From contig OZ010605.1 in the NCBI GenBank assembly GCA_963932145.1, positions 23,874,172-23,938,171 on the forward strand: 64,000 nt of DNA. The letters are read 5' to 3'. Position 1 is the first letter of the stretch, and every line of letters begins with the position of its first letter. Source of the DNA: Acanthosepion lycidas (lineage: Eukaryota > Mollusca > Cephalopoda > Sepiida > Sepiidae). The notes under the pieces are model-generated. The model ran no database searches, was not told the DNA's origin, and was given only the letters and a program-made list of their open reading frames with translations. The position numbers were made by a program, and so were the translations under genes. Positions 9,690-23,500 of the stretch are shown here, piece by piece.

Positions 9690-10112
9690 AAATTATTATA
9701 AAGTAGACCTGGGTGCCCCATACTTTCGGCCTTGCATCACATCTAAGCTACACTTGGAAAATCGCTACTATAAAGTAGAGCTTCCATTGCACCAACGGTT
9801 GCGGAGGCTCGGGGATATTTTGTTCCTTGCCCGGGTGCACAATCTCGGGCTCCCCACATTAAACCGACCTTATGACCCAATCTGATCTCGTGGGGTGGGG
9901 GAGTAAATATCTACTATAAAGTAGAGCTCTCATTGCACCAGAGGGGGGATCGGTGCTCGCACCGAGGCCCGCGCAACCGACTATTGCGGGGGCTCAGGGA
10001 ATTTTTGTTCCTTGCCCGGGTGCACGCGTCGGGCTCCGCACATTAAACTGACTTTGTGTCACCACCTGACCTCGTGGGGAGAGGGGTTGAGTAAATATCT
10101 ACTATCAAGTAG
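9690..10112. repeat. GC-rich tandem repeat bounded by CTACTATAAAGTAG boxes
   Basis: Near-palindromic CTACTATAAAGTAG boxes start at 9,765, 9,911 and (as CTACTATCAAGTAG) 10,099. They delimit two copies of a GC-rich unit of 146 and 188 bp. Both units contain TTGTTCCTTGCCCGGGTGCAC, CGGGCTCC and CTCGTGGGG. A partial unit precedes at about 9,690. The longer copy has about 40 extra bases that include a perfect hairpin CGGTGC-TC-GCACCG (9,951-9,964). I do not recognise the family. Confidence 0.75.
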
Positions 10113-10702
10113 AGTGGGTATTTTTAATCTCAGAATTCGTGGGAGAGTTGAGCTCCAATTTCGCATTTATTCATATAGATTCTATAATATAGGTTTTATT
10201 TAATTAGCTTTTATGTTTCTCTAACTCTTCAAACGTATAACTAATTCTAATGTCTATTTTCCCATCTTTACACTATATCAATTTTATCTTTTAAATTGAT
10301 CCCCTGTTCTGTCACCCATGAAATAAAAATTATTGTTTGTACGGAAAATATGGATCTACGTACTTCAAATCGGCTTTAAATTAAGTGACAGCAGAAGAGT
10401 TTTTCTTTGAACTTTTAAAAGGTAAGCTTAAACATTAAACATCAGTACTTAAATACAGCGATCAATTTTGAGCTCTTCTGTAGTTTATTGATGCCTACCG
10501 TATCTGCTCCTCCCTAGCTATTATGATGACGGCCAAACCAATAATCCTTCACAGTAGCTAGTATAAATGCCGCCCGATAGAGCAGTCTTTAAGCTAGTTT
10601 ATAATAAAACGTGCACTGCAGTTTTGCATACAAAAGGAAGATAAGAGTTACTCCCCGTGAACGATGAAAGCATAATAATAATGATAATGGCTAGTAATAA
10701 TT
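10113..10702. other. Spacer without recognised genes
   Basis: AT-rich DNA with no gene or named repeat that I can support. Confidence 0.5.
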
Positions 10703-10890
10703 ATATATATATATAAATATATATATATTTAAAAATATGATTCGAACACGCTACATAAGAGATCTCATGTTTCTAACAAGAGCCGAGAAATTCAATATAT
10801 ATATTATATTGAAGTTTCCGGCTCTTGTTTTGAAACATGAGAACTCTTATATAGCATCTTGGAATCATATTTTTAAATAAATAATTATAT
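10703..10890. repeat. Long imperfect inverted repeat (hairpin element)
   Basis: The left arm (from about 10,733: AAAATATGATTCGAACACGC...ACAAGAGCCGAGAAA) and right arm (to about 10,870: TTTCCGGCTCTTGT...GGAATCATATTTTT) are complementary over roughly 65 bp with scattered mismatches. They surround a short AT-rich centre near 10,800. The outside is TA-rich on both sides, and the right edge has TTTAAATAAATAATTATAT, a word also found at 12,590-12,608. It is probably a MITE-like, non-coding element. Confidence 0.75.
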
Positions 10891-10996
10891 TTATGCTCTA
10901 CTTTTGTATCGAGCACTATTGTTAAAAAATAATAACAAAAATACTAAAGAACTTTGGATTATTTACCTAACCAGTTCTTTCCTATTTTCTATATAT

Positions 10997-10998
<2 letters not shown>

Positions 10999-11061
<63 letters not shown>
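10999..11061. repeat. (TA)n microsatellite
   Basis: A pure AT dinucleotide run of about 62 bp. Confidence 0.97.
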
Positions 11062-11062
<1 letters not shown>

Positions 11063-11838
11063 CCTCGCATAAAATCGTTCCCTGTGCCTAACTTTTCTAG
11101 TGCTTTTGAATGAGCTATGAATCATTGAAATCGGACCAGATAGAGCGGCGGAGTTGCTTGGACACACACAAACACATACATATAAACTGTACTTTATATA
11201 TAATATATTCCTTCCAAGTTATTCTGAACGTTCTTTATCTGGAAGGAGATTGTCCCGCATTCACTACCTTATAAGAGGACCCATATTGTATAACAGTTCA
11301 GCACAATTTTCTTTGTTTCTAACGAAATGTTTCTGTGTCTTAGTACTTTTCGCAATTCCAATACGCCTTCAGAGTTCGTATGTTTTACATTCCTGAATGT
11401 CTTATTGATCATTATTCCTCCTGTGTTTCTTCATGTCCATGAGCGTCTCCTTGCTTTTATAACATTTACTTATTTCGGGACATCGTTATATAAATATAAA
11501 AACTACGAGTCCATTTCCTGACAGAATTTCAATGTCCACTATTCCTGGATGCAAAGTGTCACGTGACTGAATATCTAATGACATTATATCACTCAAAATC
11601 ATTTATCGTGAAACATGAATATTCTATACGCATACACAGAGCGCGTATGAAAGCAAAGCACACAAAAATGTAAACACTGAAAGACGCTGGCAAAGAAACA
11701 CACACTCTAATCAGTCATTACATCTGGTAGAAAAAAAAAGGTAACCAAAATAAATTTTCTTTGCATTTTGCTTATATCAAAAACAAACCCTAGACAACGG
11801 TAAGAATAGACTCGCTGAAAATGCGTGACATTAAGAGA

Positions 11839-11840
<2 letters not shown>
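11062..11840. other. Spacer without recognised genes
   Basis: The open frames here are short and lack motifs. No gene is supported. Confidence 0.5.

Positions 11841-11892
<52 letters not shown>
11841..11892. repeat. (TA)n microsatellite
   Basis: A pure AT run, followed by CAAAGTATATGATTGGTGTAT. This is nearly the same phrase that follows the (TA)n tract at 63,034 (AAGTATAGGATTGGTGTAT), so the tract belongs to a dispersed repeat. Confidence 0.95.
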
Positions 11893-11894
<2 letters not shown>

Positions 11895-12494
11895 AAGTAT
11901 ATGATTGGTGTATTTCCCTTCTCCCACTTCCCCTACTTCCCCCACTTTTTTTCATGACAGACCGTGGAGATTTTCTCTGTCTTGTCTCTTTTTGTGTGTG
12001 TATATGTCTTGGTGCTTATATATTAGAATCTGACTGCGTTTGTTTTACGCGTGAGTTTAGGACCTGATTCACACACCATGAGGATTAAAATGTATACATT
12101 GTAAAAAGACTGGATATTAAATATAGCTAAAGTAACTTCAATGAAAAAATAAATTGAATAACATATATATTTTTTCTTTTCTCCTCAGTAATTTTATAGT
12201 TGTAAACTTAATAACGAATAAATGTTAAATTTTGATTTTGTAATTAGCAGTTTTAAATTTTAATATTAAATTTTATCATATAATTTAATAATTATTCGTT
12301 GGAATAAATTCTTTTTTAATACTATCCATATTTTAAACATATGAATAGATATTATAACATGACTTCGTTATCAAGCTTTTTGAATTTTCCTATACTTGTG
12401 TTTTCATTGGTCCATCTAGCCTTTGTAACAACGTTTTCCCCTTGCGTAGGATTGATAATTAATTTTAAACTTTTAAAACCATTTATTTGACATT
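11893..12494. other. Spacer without recognised genes
   Basis: AT-rich and without supported genes. Confidence 0.5.
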
Positions 12495-12598
12495 CAACGT
12501 CATCACTTGATAAGACACCGAGGTTGTTGAAACAAAATGGCTATTTTTATAGTGATTTTATAAAATATTTATGTTATAAATTTTTTTTTTTAAATAAA

Positions 12599-12641
<43 letters not shown>
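12495..12641 (+). mobile_element. Half of a hairpin repeat with (TA)n end
   Basis: The stretch TCATCACTTGATAAGACACC, then GTTGAAACAAAATGGCTATT and ATATTTATGTTATAAA, matches the reverse complement of 63,123-63,216 with few differences. It ends TTTAAATAAATAATTATAT and runs into a TA tract (12,602-12,640). The copy at 63 kb is a full hairpin; here only one arm is seen. Confidence 0.75.
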
Positions 12642-12646
<5 letters not shown>

Positions 12647-13075
12647 AGTGTATATATTATATATGTAGATATGTATATATATGTTTATAATGATAGCCGA
12701 CGAAGAAAGACGACGTTATCTTCTATATTGATTGTAACTTACTTATGTTTGGCGTAGCAGTCATTTACAATCACAAACCTCTAACACGATGACATCAACA
12801 AACACTAAAATATGAAAAGGTGCAGCTACTCCTGAAGCACTTTGAAAATTTCGTTGTCATCTGATGTTCTGAAATGAAGTCATTACGCCATGAATTATTT
12901 GGAATGTAGCGTCATATAGAATTGTCGCTCTCCTTAGGATCACATTTTGGCTGATGCACTCTTTAACCTTCCTGCTTGTGTGGCATTCTGTCATTTATCT
13001 GAACGAGTGTGCTAATTTTCTTTATGTTCAGCAATATGTTTCGAGCTGTACACTCTCCGATTTTCTTAGTATAAA
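12642..13075. other. Left flank of the satellite, apparently unique sequence
   Basis: No repeat or gene is recognised. The satellite begins abruptly at AAACTGAATTCTGAGTTGAGG. Confidence 0.5.
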
Positions 13076-13639
13076 CTGAATTCTGAGTTGAGGTTTTCTC
13101 ATTATTTCACGAATTATTCTTAACTGAATTTCTGAGTTCAGGTTTTCTCATTATTTCACAAAATATTCTCATCAGAATTTCTGAGTTGAGGTTTTCTCAT
13201 TATTTCACGAATTATTCTTAACTGAATTTCTGAGTTCAGGTTTTCTCATTATTTCACGGATTATTCTTATCTGAATTTCTGAGTTCATGTTTTCTCATTA
13301 TTTCACGAATTATTCTTAACTGAATTTCTGATTTTATGTTTTCTCATTATTTCACGAAGTATTCTTAACTGGATTTCTGAGTCGAGGTGTTCTCATTATT
13401 TCAAGAATTATTCTTATCTGAATTTCTGAGTTGAGGTTTACTCATTATTTCACGAATTATTCTTATCTGAATTTCTGAGCTGAGGTTTTCTCAATATTAT
13501 ACGAATTATTCTTATCTGAGTTTCTGATTTGTGGTTTTCTCATTATTTCACGAATTATTCTCATCTGAATTTCTGAGTTGAGGTTTTCTCATTATTTCAC
13601 GAATTATTCTTATCTGAATTTCTGAGTTCAGGTTTTCTC

Positions 13640-14730
13640 ATTATTTCACGAATTATTCTTAACTGAATTTCTGAGTTCAGGTTTTCTCATTATTTCACGG
13701 ATTATTCTTATCTGAATTTCTGAGTTCATGTTTTCTCATTATTTCACGAATTATTCTTAACTGAATTTCTGATTTTATGTTTTCTCATTATTTCACGAAG
13801 TATTCTTAACTGGATTTCTGAGTCGAGGTGTTCTCATTATTTCATGAATTATTCTAAACTGAATTTCTGAGTTGAGGTTTACTCATTATTTAATGAATTA
13901 TTCTTAACTGAATTTCTGAGTCGAGGTTTTCTCATTATTTCACGAATTATTCTTATCTGAGTTTCTGAGCTGAGGTTTTCTCATTATTTCACGAATTATT
14001 CTTATCTGAATTTCTGAGTTGAGGTTTTCTCAATATTTCACGAATTATTCTCATCTGAATTTCTGAGTTCATGTTTTCTCATTATTTCACGAATTATTCT
14101 GAAATGAATTTCTGAGTTTAGGTTTTCTCATTATTATACGAATTATTCTTAACTGAATTTCTGAGTTCAGGTTTTCTCATTATTTCAGGAATTATTCTTA
14201 TCTGAATTTCTGAGTTTAGGTTTTCTCATTATTTCACGAATTATTCTTATCTGAGTTTCTGATTTGTGGTTTTCTCATTATTTCACGAATTGTTCTCATC
14301 TGAATTTCTGAGTTCATGTTTTCTCATTATTTCACGAATTATTCTCATCTAAATTTCTGATTCGAGGTGTTCTCAGTAATTAACGAATTATTTTTATCTG
14401 AATTTCTGAGTTCAGGTTTTTTCATTATTTCACGAATTATTCTTAACTGAATTTCTGATTTTATGTTTTCTCATTATTTCACGAAGTATTCTTATCTGAA
14501 TTTCTGGGTCGAGGTGTTCTCATTATTTCACGAATTATTCTAAACTGAATTTCTGAGTTCATGTTTTCTCATTATTTCACGAATTATTCTCATCTAAATT
14601 TTTGATTCGAGGTGTTCTCAGTAATTAACGAATTATCTTTATCTGAATTTCTGAGTTCAGGTTTTTTCATTATTTCACGAATTATTCTTAACTGAATTTC
14701 TGATTTTATGTTTTCTCATTATTTCACGAA
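13640..14730 (+). repeat. Higher-order block A, also found at offsets +2,589 and +4,451
   Basis: The unit series containing CACGGATT, then GTTCATG, then GATTTTATG, then AAGTATTCTTAACTGG, then GTCGAGGTGTTC is repeated at about 16,230-17,320 and 18,092-19,180. A nine-unit (441 bp) local duplication also links 13,255 and 13,696. Confidence 0.85.
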
Positions 14731-16109
14731 GTATTCTTATCTGAATTTCTGTGTCGAGGTGTTCTCATTATTTCACGAATTATTCTAAACTGAATTTCTG
14801 AGTTGATGTTTTCTCATTATTTCATGACTTATTCTAAACTGAATTTCTGATTTGAGGTTTACTCATTATTTCATGAATTATTCTTAACTGAATTTCTGAG
14901 TCGAGGTTTTCTCATTATTTCACGAATTATTCTTATCTGAATTACTGAGTTAAGGTTTTCTCATTATTTCACGAATTATTCTTATCTGAGTTTCTGATTT
15001 GTAGTTTTCTCATTATTTCACGAATTATTCTAAACTGAATTTCTGAGTTGAGGTTTTCTCATTATTATACGAATTATTCTTAACTGAATTTCTGAGTTCA
15101 GGTTTTCTCATTATTTCACGAATTATTCTTATCTGAGTTCAGTTTTTCTCATTATTTCACGAATTATTCTCATCTGAATTTCTGAGTTCAGGTTTTCTCA
15201 TTATTTCACGAATTATTCTTATCTGAATTTCTGAGTTGAGGTTTTCTCATTATTTCACGAATTATTCTTATCTGAATTTCTGAGTTGAGGTTTATTCATT
15301 ATTTCACGAATTATTCTTATCTGAATTTCTGAGCTGAGGTTTTCTCATTATTATACGAATTATTCTTAACTGAATTTCTGAGTTCAGGTTTTCTCATTAT
15401 TTCACGAATTATTCTTATCTGAATTTCTGAGTTGAGGTTTTCTCAATATTTCACGAATTATTCTAATCTGATTTTCTGATTTGTGGTTTTCTCATTATTT
15501 CACGAATTATTCTCATCTGAGTTTCTGAGTTCATGTATTCTCATTATTTCACGAATTGTTCTCATCTGAATTTCTGAGTTCATGTTTTCTCATTATTTCA
15601 CGAATTATTCTCATCTAAATTTCTGATTCGAGGTGTTCTCATTATTTAACGAATTATTGTTATCTGAATTTCTGAGTTCAGGTTTTCTCATTATTTCAGG
15701 AATTATTCTTATCTGAATTTCTGAGTTGAGGTTTTCTCATTATTTCACGAATTATTCTTATCTGAGTTTCTGATTTGTGGTTTTCTCATTATTTCACGAA
15801 TTGTTCTCATCTGAATTTCTGAGTTCATGTTTTCTCATTATTTCACGAAGTATTCTTATCTGAATTTCTGAGTCGAGGTGTTCTCATTATTTCACGAATT
15901 ATTCTAAACTGAATTTCTGAGTTGAGGTTTTCTCATTATTTCATGACTTATTCTCAACTGAATTTCTGAGTTGAGGTTTACTCATTATTTCATGAATTAT
16001 TCTTAACTGAATTTCTGAGTGGAGGTTTTCTCATTATTTCACGAATTATTCTTATCTGAATTTCTGAGTTCAGGTTTTCTCATTATTTCACGAATTATTC
16101 ATATCTGAA

Positions 16110-19100
16110 TTTCTGAGTTGAGGTTTACTCATTATTTCACGAATTATTCTTATCTGAATTTCTGAGCTGAGGTTTTCTCATTATTATACGAATTATTCTT
16201 AACTGAATTTCTGAGTTCAGGTATTCTCATTATTTCACGAATTATTCTTATCTGAATTTCTGAGTTCAGGTTTTCTCATTATTTCACGGATTATTCTTAT
16301 CTGAATTTCTGAGTTCATGTTTTCTCATTATTTCACGAATTATTCTTAACTGAATTTCTGATTTTATGTTTTCTCATTATTTCACGAAGTATTCTTAACT
16401 GGATTTCTGAGTCGAGGTGTTCTCATTATTTCATGAATTATTCTAAACTGAATTTCTGAGTTGAGGTTTACTCATTATTTAATGAATTATTCTTAACTGA
16501 ATTTCTGAGTCGAGGTTTTCTCATTATTTCACGAATTATTCTTATCTGAGTTTCTGAGCTGAGGTTTTCTCATTATTTCACGAATTATTCTTATCTGAAT
16601 TTCTGAGTTGAGGTTTTCTCAATATTTCACGAATTATTCTCATCTGAATTTCTGAGTTCATGTTTTCTCATTATTTCACGAATTATTCTCAAATGAATTT
16701 CTGAGTTTAGGTTTTCTCATTATTATACGAATTATTCTTAACTGAATTTCTGAGTTCAGGTTTTCTCATTATTTCAGGAATTATTCTTATCTGAATTTCT
16801 GAGTTTAGGTTTTCTCATTATTTCACGAATTATTCTTATCTGAGTTTCTGATTTGTGGTTTTCTCATTATTTCACGAATTGTTCTCATCTGAATTTCTGA
16901 GTTCATGTTTTCTCATTATTTCACGAATTATTCTCATCTAAATTTCTGATTCGAGGTGTTCTCAGTAATTAACGAATTATTTTTATCTGAATTTCTGAGT
17001 TCAGGTTTTTTCATTATTTCACGAATTATTCTTAACTGAATTTCTGATTTTATGTTTTCTCATTATTTCACGAAGTATTCTTATCTGAATTTCTGGGTCG
17101 AGGTGTTCTCATTATTTCACGAATTATTCTAAACTGAATTTCTGAGTTCATGTTTTCTCATTATTTCACGAATTATTCTCATCTAAATTTCTGATTCGAG
17201 GTGTTCTCAGTAATTAACGAATTATCTTTATCTGAATTTCTGAGTTCAGGTTTTTTCATTATTTCACGAATTATTCTTAACTGAATTTCTGATTTTATGT
17301 TTTCTCATTATTACACGAATTATTCTCATCTGAATTTCTGAGTTGAGGTTTATTCATTATTTCACGAATTATTCTTATCTGAATTTCTGAGCTGAGGTTT
17401 TCTCATTATTATACGAATTATTCTTAACTGAATTTCTGAGTTCAGGTTTTCTCATTATTTCAGGAATTATTCTTATCTGAATTTCTGAGTTGAGGTTTTA
17501 TCATTATTTCACGAATTATTCTTCTCTGAGTTTCTGATTTGTGGTTTTCTCATTATTTCACGAATTGTTCTCATCTGAATTTCTGAGTTCATGTTTTCTC
17601 ATTATTTCACGAATTATTCTCATCTAAATTTCTGATTCGAGGTGTTCTCAGTATTTAACGAATTATTTTTATCTGAATTTCTGAGTTCAGGTTTTTTCAT
17701 TATTTCACGAATTATTCTAAACTGAATTTCTGAGTTGAGGTTTTCTCATTATTTCATGACTTATTCTAAACTGAATTTCTGAGTTGAGGTTTAATCATTA
17801 TTTCATGAATTATTCTTAACTGAATTTCTGAGTCGAGGTTTTCTCATTATTTCACGAATTATTCTTATCTGAATTTCTGAGTTAAGGTTTTCTCATTATT
17901 TCACGAATTATTCTTATCTGAGTTTCTGATTTGTAGTTTTCTCATTATTTCACGAATTATTCTAAACTGAATTTCTGAGTTGAGGTTTACTCATTATTTC
18001 ACGAATTATTCTTATCTGAATTTCTGAGCTGAGGTTTTCTCATTATTATACGAATTATTCTTAACTGAATTTCTGAGTTCAGGTATTCTCATTATTTCAC
18101 GAATTATTCTTATCTGAATTTCTGAGTTCAGGTTTTCTCATTATTTCACGGATTATTCTTATCTGAATTTCTGAGTTCATGTTTTCTCATTATTTCACGA
18201 ATTATTCTTAACTGAATTTCTGATTTTATGTTTTCTCATTATTTCACGAAGTATTCTTAACTGGATTTCTGAGTCGAGGTGTTCTCATTATTTCATGAAT
18301 TATTCTAAACTGAATTTCTGAGTTGAGGTTTACTCATTATTTAATGAATTATTCTTAACTGAATTTCTGAGTCGAGGTTTTCTCATTATTTCACGAATTA
18401 TTCTTATCTGAGTTTCTGAGCTGAGGTTTTCTCATTATTTCACGAATTATTCTTATCTGAATTTCTGAGTTGAGGTTTTCTCAATATTTCACGAATTATT
18501 CTCATCTGAATTTCTGAGTTCATGTTTTCTCATTATTTCACGAATTATTCTCAAATGAATTTCTGAGTTTAGGTTTTCTCATTATTATACGAATTATTCT
18601 TAACTGAATTTCTGAGTTCAGGTTTTCTCATTATTTCAGGAATTATTCTTATCTGAATTTCTGAGTTTAGGTTTTCTCATTATTTCACGAATTATTCTTA
18701 TCTGAGTTTCTGATTTATGGTTTTCTCATTATTTCACGAATTGTTCTCATCTGAATTTCTGAGTTCATGTTTTCTCATTATTTCACGAATTATTCTCATC
18801 TAAATTTCTGATTCGAGGTGTTCTCAGTAATTAACGAATTATTTTTATCTGAATTTCTGAGTTCAGGTTTTTTCATTATTTCACGAATTATTCTTAACTG
18901 AATTTCTGATTTTATGTTTTCTCATTATTTCACGAAGTATTCTTATCTGAATTTCTGGGTCGAGGTGTTCTCATTATTTCACGAATTATTCTAAACTGAA
19001 TTTCTGAGTTCATGTTTTCTCATTATTTCACGAATTATTCTCATCTAAATTTCTGATTCGAGGTGTTCTCAGTAATTAACGAATTATCTTTATCTGAATT

Positions 19101-19840
19101 TCTGAGTTCAGGTTTTTTCATTATTTCACGAATTATTCTTAACTGAATTTCTGATTTTATGTTTTCTCATTATTTCACGAATTATTCTCATCTGAATTTC
19201 TGAGTTGAGGTTTATTCATTATTTCACGAATTATTCTTATCTGAATTTCTGAGCTGAGGTTTTCTCATTATTATACGAATTATTCTTAACTGAATTTCTG
19301 AGTTCAGGTTTTCTCATTATTTCAGGAATTATTCTTATCTGAATTTCTGAGTTGAGGTTTTATCATTATTTCACGAATTATTCTTCTCTGAGTTTCTGAT
19401 TTGTGGTTTTCTCATTATTTCACGAATTGTTCTCATCTGAATTTCTGAGTTCATGTTTTCTCATTATTTCACGAATTATTCTCATCTAAATTTCTGATTC
19501 GAGGTGTTCTCAGTATTTAACGAATTATTTTTATCTGAATTTCTGAGTTCAGGTTTTTTCATTATTTCACGAATTATTCTAAACTGAATTTCTGAGTTGA
19601 GGTTTTCTCATTATTTCATGACTTATTCTAAACTGAATTTCTGAGTTGAGGTTTAATCATTATTTCATGAATTATTCTTAACTGAATTTCTGAGTCGAGG
19701 TTTTCTCATTATTTCACGAATTATTCTTATCTGAATTTCTGAGTTAAGGTTTTCTCATTATTTCACGAATTATTCTTATCTGAGTTTCTGATTTGTAGTT
19801 TTCTCATTATTTCACGAATTATTCTAAACTGAATTTCTGA
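16110..19840 (+). repeat. Two tandem copies of a 1,862-bp (38-unit) higher-order repeat
   Basis: The marker CACGGATT lies at 16,285 and 18,147, exactly 1,862 bp apart, which is 38 x 49. Rare variants such as GGGTCGAGG, GTAATTAACG and GGTTTAATC recur at the same spacing. The match breaks near 17,985/19,850. Confidence 0.88.
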
Positions 19841-20599
19841 GTTGAGGTTTTCTCATTATTATACGAATTATTCTTAACTGAATTTCTGAGTTCAGGTTTT
19901 CTCATTATTTCACGAATTATTCTTATCTGAGTTCAGTTTTTCTCATTATTTCACGAATTATTCTCATCTGAATTTCTGAGTTCAGGTTTTCTCATTATTT
20001 CACGAATTATTCTTATCTGAGTTCAGTTTTTCTCATTATAATCACGAATTATTCTTATCTGAATTTCTGAGTTCAGGTTTTCTCATTATTTCACGAATTA
20101 TTCTTAACTGAATTTCTGAGTTCTGGTTTTATCATTATTACACGAATTATTCTCATCTGAATTTCTGAGTTCAGGTTTTCTCATTATTTCACGAATTATT
20201 CTTATCTGAATTTCTGAGTTGAGGTTTTCTCATTATTTCACGAATTATTCTTCTCTGAGTTTCTGATTTGTGGTTTTCTCATTATTTCACGAATTGTTCT
20301 CATCTGAATTTCTGAGTTCATGTTTTCTCATTATTTCACGAATTATTCTCATCTAAATTTCTGATTCGAGGTGTTCTCATTATTTAACGAATTATTTTTA
20401 TCTGAATTTCTGAGTTCAGGTTTTTTCATTATTTCACGAATTATTCTTAACTGAATTTCTGATTTTGTGTTTTCTCATTATTTCACGAATTATTCTTAAC
20501 TGAATTTCTGAGTTGATGTTTTCACATTATTTCATGACTTATTCTCAACTGAATTTCTGAGTTGAGGTTTACTCATTATTTCATGAATTATTCTTAACT

Positions 20600-23500
20600 G
20601 AATTTCTGAGTCGAGGTTTTCTCATTATTTCACGAATTATTCTTATCTTAATTTCTGAGTGGTGGTTTTCTCATTATTTCACGAGTTATTCTTATATGAA
20701 TTTCTGAGTTCAGGTTTTCTCATTATTTCACGGATTATTCTTATCTGAATTGCTTAGTTGAGGTTTTCTCAATATTTCACGAATTATTCTCATCTGAATT
20801 TCTGAGTTCATGTTTTCTCATTATTTCACGAATTGTTCTCATCTGAATTTCTGAGTTCATGTTTTCTCATTATTTCACGAATTATTCTCATCTAAATTTC
20901 TGATTCGAGGTGTTCTCATTATTTAACGAATTATTGTTATCTGAATTTCTGAGTTCAGGTTTTTTCATTATTTCACGAATTATTCTTAACTGAATTTCTG
21001 ATTTTATGTTTTCTCATTATTCACGAATTATTCTCATCTGAATTTCTGAGTTGAGGTTTATTCATTATTACACGAATTATTCTTATCTGAATTTCTGAGC
21101 TGAGGTTTTCTCATTATTATACGAATTATTCTTAACTGAATTTCTGAGTTCAGGTTTTCTCATTATTTCAGGAATTATTCTTATCTGAATTTCTGAGTTG
21201 AGGTTTTCTCATTATTTCACGAATTATTCTTCTCTGAGTTTCTGATTTGTGGTTTTCTCATTATTTCACGAATTGTTCTCATCTGAATTTCTGAGTTCAT
21301 GTTTTCTCATTATTTCACGAATTATTCTCATCTAAATTTCTGATTCGAGGTGTTCTCAGTATTTAACGAATTATTTTTATCTGAATTTCTGAGTTCAGGT
21401 TTTTTCATTATTTCACGAATTATTCTTAACTGAATTTCTGATTTTATGTTTTCTCATTATTTCACGAATTATTCTCATCTGAATTTCTGAGTTGAGGTTT
21501 ATTCATTATTTCACGAATTATTCTTATCTGAATTTCTGAGCTGAGGTTTTCTCATTATTATACGAATTATTCTTAACTGAATTTCTGAGTTCAGGTTTTC
21601 TCATTATTTCAGGAATTATTCTTATCTGAATTTCTGAGTTGAGGTTTTCTCATTATTTCACGAATTATTCTTCTCTGAGTTTCTGATTTGTGGTTTTCTC
21701 ATTATTTCACGAATTGTTCTCATCTGAATTTCTGAGTTCATGTTTTCTCATTATTTCACGAATTATTCTCATCTAAATTTCTGATTCGAGGTGTTCTCAG
21801 TATTTAACGAATTATTTTTATCTGAATTTCTGAGTTCAGGTTTTTTCATTATTTCACGAATTATTCTTAACTGAATTTCTGATTTTATGTTTTCTCATTA
21901 TTTCACGAAGTATTCTTATCTGAATTTCTGAGTCGAGGTGTTCTCATTATTTCACGAATTATTCTAAACTGAATTTCTGAGTTGAGGTTTTCTCATTATT
22001 TCATGACTTATTCTAAACTGAATTTCTGAGTTGAGGTTTACTCATTATTTCATGAATTATTCTTAACTGAATTTCTGAGTCGAGGTTTTCTCATTATTTC
22101 ACGAATTATTCTTATCTGAAATTCTGAGTTAATGTTTTCTCATTATTTCACGAATTATTCTTATCTGAGTTTCTGATTTGTAGTTTTCTCATTATTTCAC
22201 GAATTATTCTAAACTGAATTTCTGAGTTGAGGTTTTCTCATTATTATACGAATTATTCTTAACTGAATTTCTGAGTTCAGGTTTTCTCATTATTTCACGA
22301 ATTATTCTTATCTGAGTTCAGTTTTTCTCATTATTTCACGAATTATTTTCATCTGAATTTCTGAGTTCAGGTTTTCTCATTATTTCACGAATTATTCTTA
22401 TCTGAGTTCAGTTTTTCTCATTATAATCACGAATTATTCTTATCTGAATTTCTGAGTTCAGGTTTTCTCATTATTTCACGAATTATTCATAACTGAATTT
22501 CTGAGTTCAGGTTTTCTCATTATTTCACGAATTATTCTCATCTGAATTTCTGAGTTCAGGTTTTCTCATTATTTCACGAATTATACTTATCTGAATTTCT
22601 GAGTTGAGGTTTATTCATTATTTCTAGAATTATTCTTACCTGAATTTCTGAGCTGAGGTTTTCTCATTATTATACGAATTATTCTTAACTGAATTTCTGA
22701 GTTCAGCTTTTCTCATTATTTCACGAATTATTCTTATCTGAGTTTCTGATTTGTGGCTTTCTCATTATTTCACGAATTATTCTCATCTGAGATTCTGAGT
22801 TCATGTTTTCTCATTATTTCACGAATTGTTCTCATCTGAATTTCTGAGTTCATGTCTTCTCATTATTTCACGAATTATTCTCATCAAAATTTCTGATTCG
22901 ACGTGTTCTCATTATTTAACGAATTATTGTTATCTGAATTTCTGAGTTCAGGTTTTTTCATTATTTCACGAATTATTCTTAACTGAATTTCTGATTTTGT
23001 GTTTTCTCATTATTTCACGAATTATTCTTAACTGAATTTCTGAGTTGATGTTTTCACATTATTTCATGACTTATTCTCAACTGAATTTCTGAGTTGAGGT
23101 TTACTCATTATTTCATGAATTATTCTTAACTGAATTTCTGAGTCGAGGTTTTCTCATTATTTCACGAATTATTCTTATCTGAATTTCTGAGTGGTGGTTT
23201 TCTCATTATTTCACGAGTTATTCTTATATGAATTTCTGAGTTCAGGTTTTCTCATTATTTCACGGATTATACTTATCTGAATTGCTTAGTTGAGGTTTTC
23301 TCAATATTTCACGAATTATTCTCATCTGAATTTCTGAGTTCATGTTTTCTCATTATTTCACGAATTATTCTCATCTAAATTTCTGATTCGAGGTGTTCTC
23401 ATTATTTAACGAATTATTGTTATCTGAATTTCTGAGTTCAGGTTTTTTCATTATTTCACGAATTATTCTTAACTGAATTTCTGATTTTATGTTTTCTCAT

